This document shows, piece by piece, positions 1-9,935 of a stretch of DNA of 64,000 nucleotides. The stretch covers positions 11,005,001 through 11,069,000 of the forward strand of contig WPIO01000005.1 of the NCBI GenBank assembly GCA_009760855.2, written 5' to 3'. Numbering within the stretch: the stretch's first letter is position 1; the number at the start of each line of letters is the position of its first letter. The notes under the pieces are model-generated. The model was not told where the DNA came from, made no database searches, and was given only the letters and a program-made list of their open reading frames with translations. The position numbers and the translations under genes were made by a program. Source of the DNA: Cristatella mucedo. Taxonomy: Eukaryota > Bryozoa > Phylactolaemata > Cristatellidae.

Positions 1-224
1 GCACAAGATCCTGTATGCTCTAGGCATGATTTGCCACGTGGCTTTGCTATCAAGCTAAGTGGCCATGCTGTGGAATGAAGTCAAGGTTGAACTAAATGCC
101 CTGGCCAGACTGAGCTTCGCCATTTCATAAATCAACTGTTGGAGCCTTTAAAATGATACTCCAATGTGGTAGATTCTGACCAAAAACACATTCAAAATAG
201 TTGAGAAATGCATGCCGGACACAG

Positions 225-320
225 GCACTAATAATAATACATTTGATATAGCACACTCAGAGAACTCAATCTCTTTCTAGGCACTTTACATTTGCTGCAA
301 AAGCAGCACTAGAAGCAACA
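225..320 (-). mobile_element. CR1/L2-type LINE 3' tail
   Basis: An AAT-rich tract is followed by the recurring tail box CTCAGAGAACTCAATCTCTT and then CTAGGCACTTTACATTTGCTGC. The same box ends every LINE copy in this window (18340, 29070, 40670, 58190, 60590, 62830). It reads as a 5'-truncated minus-strand copy, with the ATT repeat as its 3' end. Confidence 0.75.
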
Positions 321-477
321 AAGTTGATACAACACTCAGAGTGAAAGAAAATGACACTCACTGACAAAATAAAACACCTTATATTTTAAGCTTACAGAAC
401 ATTCCTGTAATTTCTCTTGCATACGCTGGAAGCCATGCAGCTCAAGATGAAATGTGAGATATTTTTGCCGTTTAATC

Positions 478-545
478 AAAAGTAAAGCACCTAGAAAGAG
501 ATTGAATTCTCTGAGGGTGCTTTTTCAAGTGTATTATTGTTTGTA
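478..545 (+). mobile_element. CR1/L2-type LINE 3' tail, opposite orientation
   Basis: AAGCACCTAGAAAGAGATTG, then TCTCTGAGGGTGC and an ATT-rich end, is the plus-strand form of the tail box. With the copy at 225-320 it makes an inverted pair about 160 bp apart. No reading frame remains. Confidence 0.7.
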
Positions 546-758
546 TTAAAACACCTCTTGTATCTCAACTATCACAACTAGAAGCAACACGCGACATCAC
601 AACTCCAAGCCTGCAGTGAGTGGCACTGCACAGGTAGCACAAGCATTTGCTGGTCATTCAGCATAGACCGACCAAAGTGGACACCATCCGATTTGGTCAG
701 GACAGACTGAAAATGATGATGAACGCTGGCTGATTGAACACAAGCACCTGGCACTTAC

Positions 759-1034
759 TTTCGAAAGAATAGTGAGGTTGGCTGGCAGCTCTTTTAACCC
801 ACAGTAACGAAGACACAGTTTCGTAACATTGGTGAACTTCGATAAATCTCCTGCTAACTCAAGCCATCGGTATCCACTTAAATCTAGCGATGAAACTAAG
901 AGAGGTTTCATCAGCATGTCGACGGGGATCCTGGTAGGCTTCTCGTCAGATCGGCTGTGACGCTGTGATCTGCTCGAGATTATGTGAATCTCCTGATCAA
1001 CAACCCTCTCAGTCAGTCTGGACATCGTGCTCAT
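759..1034 (-). CDS. Leucine-rich-repeat protein, first exon (partial)
   Basis: A minus-strand frame opens with MSTMSRLTERV at 1034 and reads into leucine-rich-repeat spacing: LDLSGYRWLELAGDL, then VTKLCLRYCGLKELPANL, near residues 50-88. It stops being LRR-like exactly at a good splice donor, GTAAGT (753-758 on the plus strand), directly after an Ile-Leu-Ser-Lys codon run. So this is probably a 5' exon of a host LRR gene whose later exons lie beyond the left edge. LRRs bind protein partners; nothing here tells which LRR family it is. No signal peptide is visible at the N terminus, which suggests an intracellular protein. The start codon is inferred from the frame only; a second in-frame Met lies three codons on. 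Confidence 0.5.
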
Positions 1035-2800
1035 TTCTACAAGTTTTGGGTTAAAGAGTCGGTAGGTATGACGAGACAGCTAATTGCTAGCAAACAGTGT
1101 CCGAGGCTATTTATACAAAGCATCGCTAAAATTGACAGCACATACAAAAGTCTGGCTAGACAAGTAGCCGCAATAGCTTCCATGAAAGCTTTGAAGTGCT
1201 GCGATGAACAGCTCCTACCTGATTCACCTCTGCTCCCAATGATTTTAGTGCCCCTGCCTAAGCGTCAGTCACATCTAATTCATTGATGCTCGATGGAAGC
1301 CTAACATGGAAATGACTCTGTGTCCTACTGCACATTCGTGACACAGGATCACTTTTAAATGCGATCCAAATAAAAAAAAAACTCGTCACGTACTAGTGGC
1401 AACTCCATTAGTACAGATAGCCATACAAGCCAAGCTGAAGCCCAGCTCCAGCAGCTTGGACAGTTGTTACAAACGTGGTGACAGGCTTCCACGTCAATTA
1501 AGACCTGGGCTGAAAACACGGCGCTCGAAACGGTGCTGGTCTCAGCCAAAGCACGACGAATAAAGATGACGCCTGATTCCATTATAATATCGCAGATAAT
1601 GACTTGCAGGTGAAGCAATCACGAACTCATGCATGCCGACAACAGCAGGAGTGCGGCAGCGACGAACAGCTTCCCATCTTAAGGTAAAAAGTGCATACCC
1701 AAGGCCAGTAGCTACGGCAGTACGGCTGCTACGAAGAGCGCCCAGTCTTAAGATCTTTATCCAGTCTGTATCCACAGCCTAGGTAAGGCTATTTGACAGC
1801 GATGGGCCGTTAGGGGAGTTCAACAGCAGCCGATGACTCGGTGGCCGAGTACTTAAATCGGGTCAATAGCCTAGGCCAACGGCAGTAGCAGAATTGAAAG
1901 CGCACTACACGGCTTAGGCTTTTCTGCGACCTTGGCCGTAGAATATCGGTTCATAGCCGTTAAAATTCAGGAACGGTGAATAAAAAATGGCATTCATAAT
2001 CTGGCTTCGTTAACATGCCTCCGCTTAGCATTCGACGAATTGACAGCCAGTATTACTGCGTTGTTTCTGCAGCCACCAGTAATGGGCCCTGCCAAATAGC
2101 CAGCTACAGGTTACCATGCATCGTGCGAAGACATCCAATTCATTCTGTACTCGGACCTCACATTAGCATCACAAAACCAGCTGCTCCACACAATGCAAGT
2201 CCTTCTCTACCTTCATTAGAGCTAGGCCGGGAGCGGGCAACACGCACTCAGTCGGGCTGGAACCAGCAGGCGGCTCGGCTCCGAGCACGACCTCACCGGG
2301 AAACCGAAACCAAAGCCTTCACAAGCCAGCCGATCGAGCCACGTACCTTCAGATGAATTTAAATTCGTGGTATATTCATTTTTCGTAAGATAAAAACTAA
2401 CTTATATCGGCGAACGATTCACGGAGTATCAACTACCACATGTAATCCAGGAAATTTCATGCAGGTGTCGCTCAACGGAATGCAGGCTAGGCAAGATGGG
2501 CGGCTGCAGGTAACGGATGCAGATTTATGACGGATATTTTCATTTACTTTGTGATCATTTCAACCTCACTGAATTCACACAAACGCTTTTTATAAAATAA
2601 TAAAAATTATATACTTATTAAAAATGATTATAATAATGAATCTGTCCAATTGCATAAAGCCTTTTGCCTCTAACCACCTAAATGATATCCATAGATATAC
2701 GATGTTCTCACCTCGTCTGTACCTGGCTAGCATTTTTTGGTCACCTGCACCCCCAGTCTCCATTCACTCGCTCTCTGCTACCGGTGTTACTGTCCAATGG
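1035..2800. other. No recognisable gene
   Basis: Mixed-composition host DNA. The longest open frames (up to about 113 codons) show no family motif and look like chance. From about 2540 to 2700 the sequence is AT-rich. I see no tRNA, SINE or LINE boxes here. Confidence 0.4.
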
Positions 2801-2805
2801 AACCC
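2801..2805. repeat. Left target-site duplication AACCC
   Basis: AACCC directly precedes the left terminus AGTAGATAT and is repeated directly after the right terminus at 27618-27622. If the next A is counted as shared, the repeat is 6 bp (AACCCA), the usual Polinton size. Confidence 0.8.
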
Positions 2806-2992
2806 AGTAGATATAAAATGAATGGCATGTAGCCGAGGGCTCGATCGAATGACGTCATCAATTAAACAAATCGTCCTCCGATAAACAATCTGGCTTCGCT
2901 CGATCGTTTCTCGTCGTCCGATTTATTTAATGGCTGTCGTCATTCTCGAGACCCTATTCTCCATGCCCTTCATTTTATATCTACTAAGAGTT
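2806..2992 (+). repeat. Left terminal inverted repeat
   Basis: Matches the reverse complement of 27431-27617 with three substitutions by eye (in AGCCGAGG, TCTGGCTT and CCATGCCC). Looser similarity continues to about 3014. The repeat is itself an imperfect palindrome: 2806-2822 and 2969-2985 are inverted copies of AGTAGATATAAAATGAA, and the pairing continues inwards towards about 2895. Confidence 0.92.
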
Positions 2993-3068
2993 GTATAGTT
3001 TTATGTGTCTATATAAGAGTAAAATATTATTGCAATTAATTAAATATTCAATTAAATAAATTGTTTCT

Positions 3069-3080
3069 ATCTTTATATAC
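3069..3080 (+). promoter_or_regulatory. Start-site TATA motif of the polymerase gene
   Basis: TCTTTATATAC lies immediately before the ATG at 3081. It is a diverged form of the TATATAGA motif found before most start codons of the element. Confidence 0.45.
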
Positions 3081-6000
3081 ATGTCTCAAAACATTGATAA
3101 CTTTATGCGACGGGTGGGTGAAAAATTTAGCGATCATGCAAAACGTATTAGAGAAGAGGTAAGAAAACGTACAGGTCTTCTTCCAAAATATCCTTTCTCA
3201 AAAGACAGTGTAGATGCATTGATTGCAACTCTACGTTCACCAACAACTATAAAACTAGATAATCCTATTGCTAAGAAAACCACTAAGCCAAAAAGTAGAT
3301 GGTCTTTCGATAAAGAGTCCAGGAGGCTAATGAAGATACAGGAAACAGGTTGGTTTTTAGGAAAATCTTCTGGTGGTAAATTCTTAGATCATGAATATAT
3401 TGGACTAGATGAGAACGTAATTGATTTTGATGTAATATATGATAAGATTGGAGCAGAACTTAAATTAGTTATTAAAGAATTACTTACAAACAAGAGTGAC
3501 TTACAAATTACCCTTGTTATTTCACCTATTTTAGCTTCAGAAAGTGGTGCGTATAATTACCAACCATTTGCAGGAATAATTAATTCAAAAATAAATAGAG
3601 TCTCAGATATTGATGGAATAATTAGAACACAATTTGCAGCTTTTAAAAAGAAAGTAGAGGAATGGTTAGAAAGAGGTTCTAATTGGATTATAGTTGGTGT
3701 TAATGCTATTTATGCAAACTTGTTTTCGTCATAAATTTGGTGGTATTACTTACCAATGCCAGAAGGATTAGAAAAGAAGAGATCAACAATTAATATAAAG
3801 AATGAATCTGGTAATCTTTGTGCTTTATGGTGTGTTTTAAGGTTTCTCCACTGGAGAGATAATCATCCAGAATCTATTGCTGATTTAAAGGAAATATTAC
3901 ATGAGAAATATTCACAACATTTAAAGAGAATAGAAGATTTGTTCAACGTTAAGGAAAATTATCCTTCAAACGTATTAAATGCTGTTGATATTCCTCATTT
4001 AGCTAAATTATTTAACATAACTATTAATGTTTACGAATATGATAATAAAATTCTAACTCCACTTATAGTAGTTGATGAAGAGAAAGAGAGGCATTTGGAT
4101 CTTCTTTTGTATAGCACTCCAAACAAAAGCAACTTTCATTATGTAATTATTAAAAACTTCGATGGATTGTGTAGAAGTAGCAAAGGATATGGAACACAGC
4201 TTACTTGTAAAAGATGTTTGTGTAGATTTTACTCTAAAGAAAAACTAGAATCACATGTTGATGCATGCAAACGTGGAAATGAAGGTAAATCTAGGATAAG
4301 GATGCCAAGCGCAGATAGTAAAAAAGGAGATAAATGCTATTTTAGAGATTATGCTAAAACGTTATGGTGTCCTTATGTTGCTTATGCAGACTTTGAATGT
4401 TTACTTACAAGCGTTAGAAAAACAGATAAAGAAGATCCTACTACTCCACAAGGCACTTTTCAAAAGCATATTCCTTATTCATCTGCTTATACTATTACTG
4501 ATTATGAAAAAAATGAACATTTAAATTATTCACTGGTTCAAATAATGTTAGAGATCTATTAAAAAAATTGTTAGAAGAAGTTGAAACGATAAAAAATGAA
4601 ATTAAACCTGTTCTTGATAAATATGAAAAGTTTGATTATAGTAATTTTAAGGAAGAAGACAAAAAAGATTTTGAGAATGCAACTGTTTGTCATATTTGCG
4701 ATTTAGATTTAGATGGAGATAAATTTGTAGATCATTGTCATTTAACAGGAAAGTATAGGGGTGCCGCACATAATGCTTGCAATTTAAATCTCAGTATTAA
4801 TCCTAAGAAGTTTAAACTTCCAGTATTTACTCACAACTTAAAAGGTTACGATTCACATTTATTAGTACAAGAGTTTCAAGATTAAAAACTAGATAAAAAA
4901 TTCATTGCCAATAACATGGAGAAATATATAAACATTGAAATCGGCTCACTTAGTTTAAAAGACTCTTTACAAATGTTGCAAAAAGGTTTAGCAGATCTTG
5001 TAAATAATGTTGTTAAATCAGGAAAACCATTAGAACAAACAAGAAAATACTTTTCAATGTTGGATGATAATGAATTCAATCTATTAACAGAAAAGGTATC
5101 TTACCCTATGAGTATATAGACTCATTTTCAAGACTATATGAAAAGTCACTACCCCCAATTAAAAAATTTTTTAGAGCACATTAAATGATACAAACATAGA
5201 TGAACAAGATTATGATCATGTTAAGAAGGTTTGGGCATTGATGAAAAAATAGATCCAAGCACAGAAAATACATTAGGAAAGTACAGCGATATTTAGCTAA
5301 CTGTGGATGTCCTTCTACTTGCAGATGTATTTCAACATTTTAGGCATTTATCAAAGAAAAATGATGGTTTAGATCCTGCCAATTTCCTTACAGCACCAGG
5401 TTTAACTTGGTCTGCAGGTTTGAGATTTGCAAAGGTTAAATTAGATTTATTAACAAACTGTGAACATTTTGACTTCTTTGAAATTGCAATAGTGGAGGAA
5501 TAACGCAGGCATCATGTAGATATGTCAAAGCAAACAATGAAATGGCTTCTAATTATGATAGTACTAAAGAAAAGAGTTGGTTACTTTATGTTGATGCAAA
5601 TTCATTATATGCTACAGCAATGACACAACCACTTCCAATTTCTAATTTAAAGTTTTTAGATAGTAAACAAATCAAGAAGATTACAACTAAGAAGATTTTA
5701 TTATTAAAAGAGGATGCAGAAACTGGTTATGCTTTTGAAGTGGATATGCACTGTCCAGAAGAATTACACGACACTCACTCTGATTGTCCTATTCTACCAA
5801 TTAGGAGAAAAGTAGGTGTTGAAGAATACTCTGAATATCAAAAGAAAACGTTGTTAAGGGATGATAAGAAGAAAATAGATGAATGTGAAACTAAAGTTGA
5901 AAAACTAATTGTTGATCTAGAACCTAGAGTTAAATATGTTATCCATTATAGAAATCTACAACTTGCAATTGAAAGAGGATATGTATTAACTAAGATACAT

Positions 6001-7065
6001 AGAGTAATGAGTTTTACACAAAGTAGATGGTTGAGTGGATATATAGTTAATAACATAGAAAGAAGAAAAGTAGCAAAGGACGAGTTTGAAAAGGAATATT
6101 ATAAACTCAAAAACAATGCATTCTTTGGAAAGACAATGGAAAATGTTAGAGAAAGAGTTAACATTGAATTGTTTGATCTAAAATATGAAAAGGATATTGC
6201 AGTTTCAGATAAAAGAGTAATGAGTGCAAGGTTTAAAGATAGAAGATTGTTTAATCGAGATTTAGTTGGAATTGAAACAACGAAAGCAGAGATCTGTCTT
6301 GATAAACCTATTTATTTAGGTTTTACAATTCTAGATATTTCAAAACTAATAATGCAAGATTTCTACTATAACACAATAAAAGATTATTATAATGATAAAT
6401 TAACACTTGCTTATACTGACACTGATTCATTGTTAATGCAAATAAATACTGATAATGTTTATAAAGACTTTGAAAATTATTTAGAATACCTAGATTTGTC
6501 TGGTTATCCTAAGAACCAAGATATATGGAAAGTAGAAGGAGCAGAAAAGATTATACCTGCTAATAAGGAAAGTCTAGGGAAATTTAAGGATGAAATATGT
6601 GAAAAATATTTAGTAGATCCAAAAACAAAAGATTTCATTAGAGATGAAAAAGGTGATATGATTGAAAAATCAATTGTACTTGATGAGGGAGTTTTCTTAA
6701 GACCAAAACTTTATTCAATGCAGATAGCTATAAAGAAAGATAAAGGAATAGAAGTTAAATCTTCAGTCAAAAAGCAAAAGGAACAAAGAAAGATGTAGTA
6801 AAGAAGTGTTTGGCTCATTCTGATTATGTTGGTTTGTCTTAAAACTGGTTTTGATGTTTATTGCAATCAATCAAGATTTCAATCTAGAAACCATCAAATT
6901 TTCACTATAACACAATCTAAAAAAGCACTATCAGCATTTGACTCAAAACGATATTGGTTAGACTGTGGAATTCATAGTTACTCTTACGGTCACTATAGGA
7001 TAAAAGAGTCTGCAGGCCACTGTAAAACTTTTAATATTAGTGTAGATGCCAAAAAGGAAGATTGA
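3081..7065 (+). pseudogene. polB: Protein-primed family B DNA polymerase (pPolB), broken
   Basis: This is the replicative polymerase of the element; in Polintons it copies linear DNA using a terminal-protein primer. The N-terminal part contains GSNWIIVGVNAIY, a signature of Polinton polymerases. Then come the exonuclease I motif YADFECLL (about 4380), a zinc/HNH-like motif CHICD with DHCHLTGKYRGAAHNACN (4684-4790, endonuclease-VII-like, often embedded in these polymerases), exonuclease II FTHNLKGYDSHLL (about 4828), exonuclease III VDVLLLADVF (about 5305), polymerase motif A YVDANSLYATAM (about 5590), motif B KNNAFFGKTMENVR (about 6110), motif C YTDTDSLLM (about 6412), and a C-terminal KRYWLDCGIHSY block. 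The frame is interrupted near 3735, 4560, 4885, 5110-5300, 5503 and 6798, so it cannot give a full protein. The motif order is complete, so decay came after a functional ancestor. Confidence 0.93.
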
Positions 7066-7198
7066 AAATAATAAACCTTTACCAGTAAAGAGAGCTAGAT
7101 TTTCGGATAAAAAGAAAAAGCAAGATGATAAAAAACTAGTTGATAAACAAGAAGAAATAGAGTTATACGAGTCAATGGAAAAATTAAATATATATTAA
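7046..7198 (+). CDS. Small basic protein with NLS-like stretch (50 aa)
   Basis: An intact short frame starting MPKRKIENNKPLPVKRARF overlaps the polymerase 3' end by 20 nt. The first half is strongly basic (PKRKIE, PVKRARFSDKKKK), resembling a nuclear localisation signal; the second half is acidic and helical (KQEEIELYESMEKL). The ATG is directly preceded by GTGTAG, a weak match to the start-site motif of its neighbours. I do not recognise a family. A DNA-binding or nuclear-targeting role, or a piece of the polymerase C terminus displaced by a frameshift, are both possible. Confidence 0.5.
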   Translation: MPKRKIENNKPLPVKRARFSDKKKKQDDKKLVDKQEEIELYESMEKLNIY

Positions 7199-7222
7199 CA
7201 AAATTATTTATACTAATACAGA

Positions 7223-7495
7223 ATGGATCCAAAACAAATCGATATTACCAGTTCTGATAGTGAGTCAGAGTATTCAGAGGATTCAAACGATGACCCTGAT
7301 TATCAAATGGAAACAGAATCTGAATCTGAGTCTTATACTTCTGAAGAATCATCTTACATTGAAACAGAATCTGAATCAGAAGATGAAGAGGTAGATTTAG
7401 AAGAACTTCTATTTGGTAAACATTATGAATTTGAAGAAGGTGAACGATATGTTCAACAAGAGTATTGTAATTATGTAAATGAAGATGAACTTTAA
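7223..7495 (+). CDS. Acidic Ser/Glu-rich protein (90 aa)
   Basis: An intact frame beginning MDPKQIDITSSDSESEYSED, with about half its residues Ser, Glu or Asp. Acidic clusters are separated by Tyr (TESESESYTSEESSYIETES). The last 30 residues are less biased (LEELLFGKHYEFEEGERYVQ). There are no Cys pairs, membrane segments or enzyme motifs. Such acidic low-complexity proteins in DNA viruses often bind basic proteins or host transcription or chromatin factors, but that is inference. It lies just before the three-paralog cluster and is preceded by TAATACAGA, a weak form of the start motif. Function unknown. Confidence 0.65.
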   Translation: MDPKQIDITSSDSESEYSEDSNDDPDYQMETESESESYTSEESSYIETESESEDEEVDLEELLFGKHYEFEEGERYVQQEYCNYVNEDEL

Positions 7496-7522
7496 TTTCA
7501 ATTAATCAAAATTTTATTTTCA

Positions 7523-7532
7523 TATATAGAAA
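7523..7532 (+). promoter_or_regulatory. TATATAGA start-site motif
   Basis: TATATAGAAA lies three bases from G to ATG (7533). It is one of the clearest copies of the motif shared by element genes on both strands. Confidence 0.6.
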
Positions 7533-7808
7533 ATGGATGTCTCAATAATTTTAAGTTGTGAATAATCTCGAGAAATGGCAGTAAAAATCTGTCTTCAAAA
7601 ACTTAAAGGTCAAGATCAACGTATAATTAAACATTCACTAGACACACTAATTCCAGATACTTATAGATCTTATATTAATATTCTTATAAATATATGTGAT
7701 ACATGTGATAAAATAATGGAGAGTCGTAGTAAGATAAATGAGATGCTTGAAGATGCAAATAAAAAATCTAAAACACCACAAACAAAAACAGGAGTAGTTA
7801 TTAATTAG
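7533..7808 (+). pseudogene. Small paralog 1 of a three-gene family, in-frame TAA
   Basis: The frame opens right after a clear TATATAGA motif, meets TAA at 7563-7565, and continues in the same frame to 7808. The part after the stop aligns with the next two genes: SREMAVKICLQKL matches CERAVRISKMF and SEREYAYMLCVKLF, and YINILINICDTCDKIMESRS matches the ICD-x2-DK core of both. So the ATG at 7533 is probably the ancestral start and the TAA a later nonsense change. An internal ATG at 7575 could still start a 77-residue product. About 90 residues, helical, with no known domain. Confidence 0.6.
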
Positions 7809-7843
7809 TTTTATTAAACAAATTTTAAACTTTGTATAGGAAG

Positions 7844-8134
7844 ATGTACGAAAAAATTGCAAGGATTCTTTGTTGTGAAAGAGCTGTGAGGATTTCAAAA
7901 ATGTTTTGTAACCGTTGTCATACTGATGGAGATAATACAAATCTTTATAATGATATCGCTTCGTTAGATGATTCAAAAATTTCTATTCTTTTACATGTTT
8001 GTGATGAAAATGATAAACTTATAGATGAACGAGAAAAATGTCATCATATTTTAATAGAACTTAAAAATATAGACAATTTTGCTTTGTCAGAGTTTGAAAA
8101 GAAGCAAGACGAGAAATTAAGTAAATATTTTTAA
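7844..8134 (+). CDS. Small paralog 2 of a three-gene family (96 aa)
   Basis: The start at 7844 is chosen because TATAGG lies four bases upstream; a further in-frame Met-like codon at 7832 lacks this. The protein begins MYEKIARILCCERAV and has several Cys (CCERAV, CNRCHTDGD), then the family core ISILLHVCDENDKLIDEREK at about residues 45-65. The tail is charged (EFEKKQDEKLSKYF). The two cysteine pairs might bind zinc, but the other paralogs do not keep them. Reading frame intact. Neighbours on both sides are homologous, so the trio arose by tandem duplication. Function unknown. Confidence 0.7.
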   Translation: MYEKIARILCCERAVRISKMFCNRCHTDGDNTNLYNDIASLDDSKISILLHVCDENDKLIDEREKCHHILIELKNIDNFALSEFEKKQDEKLSKYF

Positions 8135-8146
8135 ATCTTATAGAAA

Positions 8147-8380
8147 ATGAATATTACAAGAATAATAAATAATAACTCGGAAAGAGAATATGCATATATG
8201 CTTTGTGTTAAACTTTTTAAATATTGTAGTGAAAGTGATGAAGAAAAATTAACTCATTATATTAATAAACTACCTTTTTCAACTATAGAAAAGTTATTAA
8301 AAATATGTGATTTGAGTGATGAAATACTAAAGATCGGAGAAATTAAATATTCTATTGGTATAAGTATTTTTCAATGGTAA
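8147..8380 (+). CDS. Small paralog 3 of a three-gene family (77 aa)
   Basis: An intact frame that begins three bases after CTTATAGAAA. It reads MNITRIINNNSEREYAYMLC, then the shared core STIEKLLKICDLSDEILKIG near residues 43-62. It is the shortest of the three and may have lost its C-terminal tail. Predicted mostly helical, with no transmembrane segment. The shared pattern is hydrophobic-I/L-x2-LL-x-I/V-C-D-x2-D-K/E-I/L. I know of no family with this core. Confidence 0.68.
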   Translation: MNITRIINNNSEREYAYMLCVKLFKYCSESDEEKLTHYINKLPFSTIEKLLKICDLSDEILKIGEIKYSIGISIFQW

Positions 8381-8433
8381 TTTTCTTTAGTTTGTGTGCA
8401 TGTATTTTTAATTTTTTTATTATTATGTAGGAA

Positions 8434-8908
8434 ATGGAAGTCGTTACTGATCCGATGCTAGCAGCTTCTGCATTAGCACTTAAATCTTACGTTGATTATC
8501 TTGTTAGATCAAGAATGACAGCACAGGATGAACAACAACTCAGTTCTGATATTTCAGTTATGACTGATACATCTGTTAAGAAATTCTATCTTGATGAAGC
8601 AGATTCTGAAGCACAAAAGATTATTAGTGCATGTCAAAGTGAAGTTCTATCAGGACTTGAGGAAAGAGTTAGATCTAAAGTTGATGCTCTTCTAGATGAT
8701 CCTAGTGAGATTGCTGATTATACTACATGGATTGCATCACAACTTCCATCGATGTCTACAGTCATATCTGGAGTATCTGGTGTTAAACCTGATATCACTG
8801 GAATTGTTATACGAATGTTACGCAGTTCTACCAAGTATTACTGATGGTAAGAGTGCAAGACAAAAAGCCGCTGAAGAAGCACTAGCACAACCTGATCCTG
8901 TAGTTTAA
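8434..8908 (+). pseudogene. Helical protein of unknown function, late frameshift
   Basis: The frame starts MEVVTDPMLAASALALKSYV and runs 136 codons. An overlapping frame then continues with TDGKSARQKAAEEALAQPDP to 8908, in the style of a natural C terminus, so one frameshift near 8830 is likely. The sequence is rich in Ala, Ser and Asp and looks mostly helical, with SGVSGVKPDITGI as a possible linker. No cysteines suggest zinc binding, and there is no clear membrane helix. The upstream TATGTAGGAA is a variant of the start motif. Position between small early-type genes and the fibre cluster says little about function. Not recognised. Confidence 0.55.
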
Positions 8909-8944
8909 TTTAATAAAATAAAATATAAAAACATTATATAGAAG

Positions 8945-9403
8945 ATGAACATTGAGACAAGAAGTAAAGACTGTCTTAAAGAAGCACAAGGACAACAGCA
9001 TTCAAACTTTAAAATCTGTTCTTATCCAATGGGTAGAATTGAAGACATCAGATCAACTTTGTTAGATGCTTTAAAACTAGTATTAGAATATAAAGCACTT
9101 GGAATTAATCAATCTGAACCAGAAATGGCAAGTATATTTGCTAAAGTTAGAGATGGTTCAATCTTGAATGAAGAGTTCCTTAAAGACTTAGAAATAGAAA
9201 AAATAAATAGTATGAGGTCTGAAACAGACTTTAAAAAAATAGAACTAACTAAACAAATGAAAGAAATTCAAAATCATTATTTATTTGATAAGTTTTACTT
9301 CTATCAGCAGAATTATTTTTTTTATGTCCAAAAGACTTATTCTAATGCTAGAGTAGGCAGGTTTTTTATGTTAATATCTGATAGCTTTGCTAAAACTTGT
9401 TGA
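8945..9403 (+). CDS. Unknown protein, converges with fibre gene A
   Basis: It opens after an exact TATATAGAAG motif and reads MNIETRSKDCLKEAQGQQHS. A middle section, IRSTLLDALKLVLEYKALG and FKKIELTKQMKEIQNHY, is strongly helical. The last 20 or so codons, past about 9337, lie antisense to the 3' end of fibre gene A and look unlike the rest, so a frameshift near 9310 may have replaced the true C terminus. No domain recognised; about 125-152 residues. Confidence 0.55.
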   Translation: MNIETRSKDCLKEAQGQQHSNFKICSYPMGRIEDIRSTLLDALKLVLEYKALGINQSEPEMASIFAKVRDGSILNEEFLKDLEIEKINSMRSETDFKKIELTKQMKEIQNHYLFDKFYFYQQNYFFYVQKTYSNARVGRFFMLISDSFAKTC

Positions 9404-9933
9404 CCATTGGTAGAAGAAGAAAATGTTTGTGATGGTGTCCCAATATTATTTACACTGTTTGCAGTTAAATTACCCTAATATCCAATAAAACCAACATTAT
9501 TAATAAATGTTCTAGCAAATGGTAATTTTCCACACTTCAAATAGAAATGATGCATGTACTTATTAGAAATTACATCAGTTGGAGAATAATTATTAAAATT
9601 TGCTTCTCTTCTATTCATTATTAGTCTATCAACGCTTATATCTCCATTAACTGTTTCATCTTGTTTATACATTCCTGTTTTTGTATTAGCATATTGTTTT
9701 GTAGCAATATCTCTTCCATTAACAGGATCTGATATTCTTACATGTTTTTTTGAGTTTGCAGATAAATTACCAGTTATACGTTGATCTGAAACTGCATCTT
9801 TTCTTAAATAATTGTTATCAGCAAATGATTTATTAACAGTTTCTAATGAATCAATTGTTTCTCCAACATTAATTATTCTATTTGAATCAAAGTTCAACGT
9901 CCCATCCATTTGTAAATCTTTTCTAGAAAGCAT
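9337..9933 (-). pseudogene. Fibre gene A (phage tail-fibre-like repeats), in-frame stop
   Basis: It reads MLSRKDLQMDGTLNFDSNRI followed by the recurring unit RISDPVNGRDIATKQYANTK, the N-L/I-x-D-P-V-x(5)-A-x-K-x-Y pattern of phage trimeric tail fibres and of related capsid spikes. A TAG at 9475-9477 interrupts the frame; the same frame then runs GNLTANSVNNIG and ends at 9337. The expected role is receptor attachment at the capsid vertex. It is the most 3' of three fibre genes on this strand, 3 nt from fibre B. The upstream TATATAGC lies further from the ATG than usual. It is the shortest of the family. Confidence 0.75.
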
Positions 9934-9935
9934 GA

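Noticed and set aside
2806-2992. The two terminal repeats as independent MITE insertions
   Set aside because: Each has palindromic ends, but neither copy is flanked by its own direct repeat (left: AACCC and AAGAG; right: CTCTT and AACCC). The only matching flanks are the two outermost ones, as expected for one large element.
7647-7976. Minus-strand frame of 109 codons
   Set aside because: Antisense shadow of small paralogs 1 and 2.
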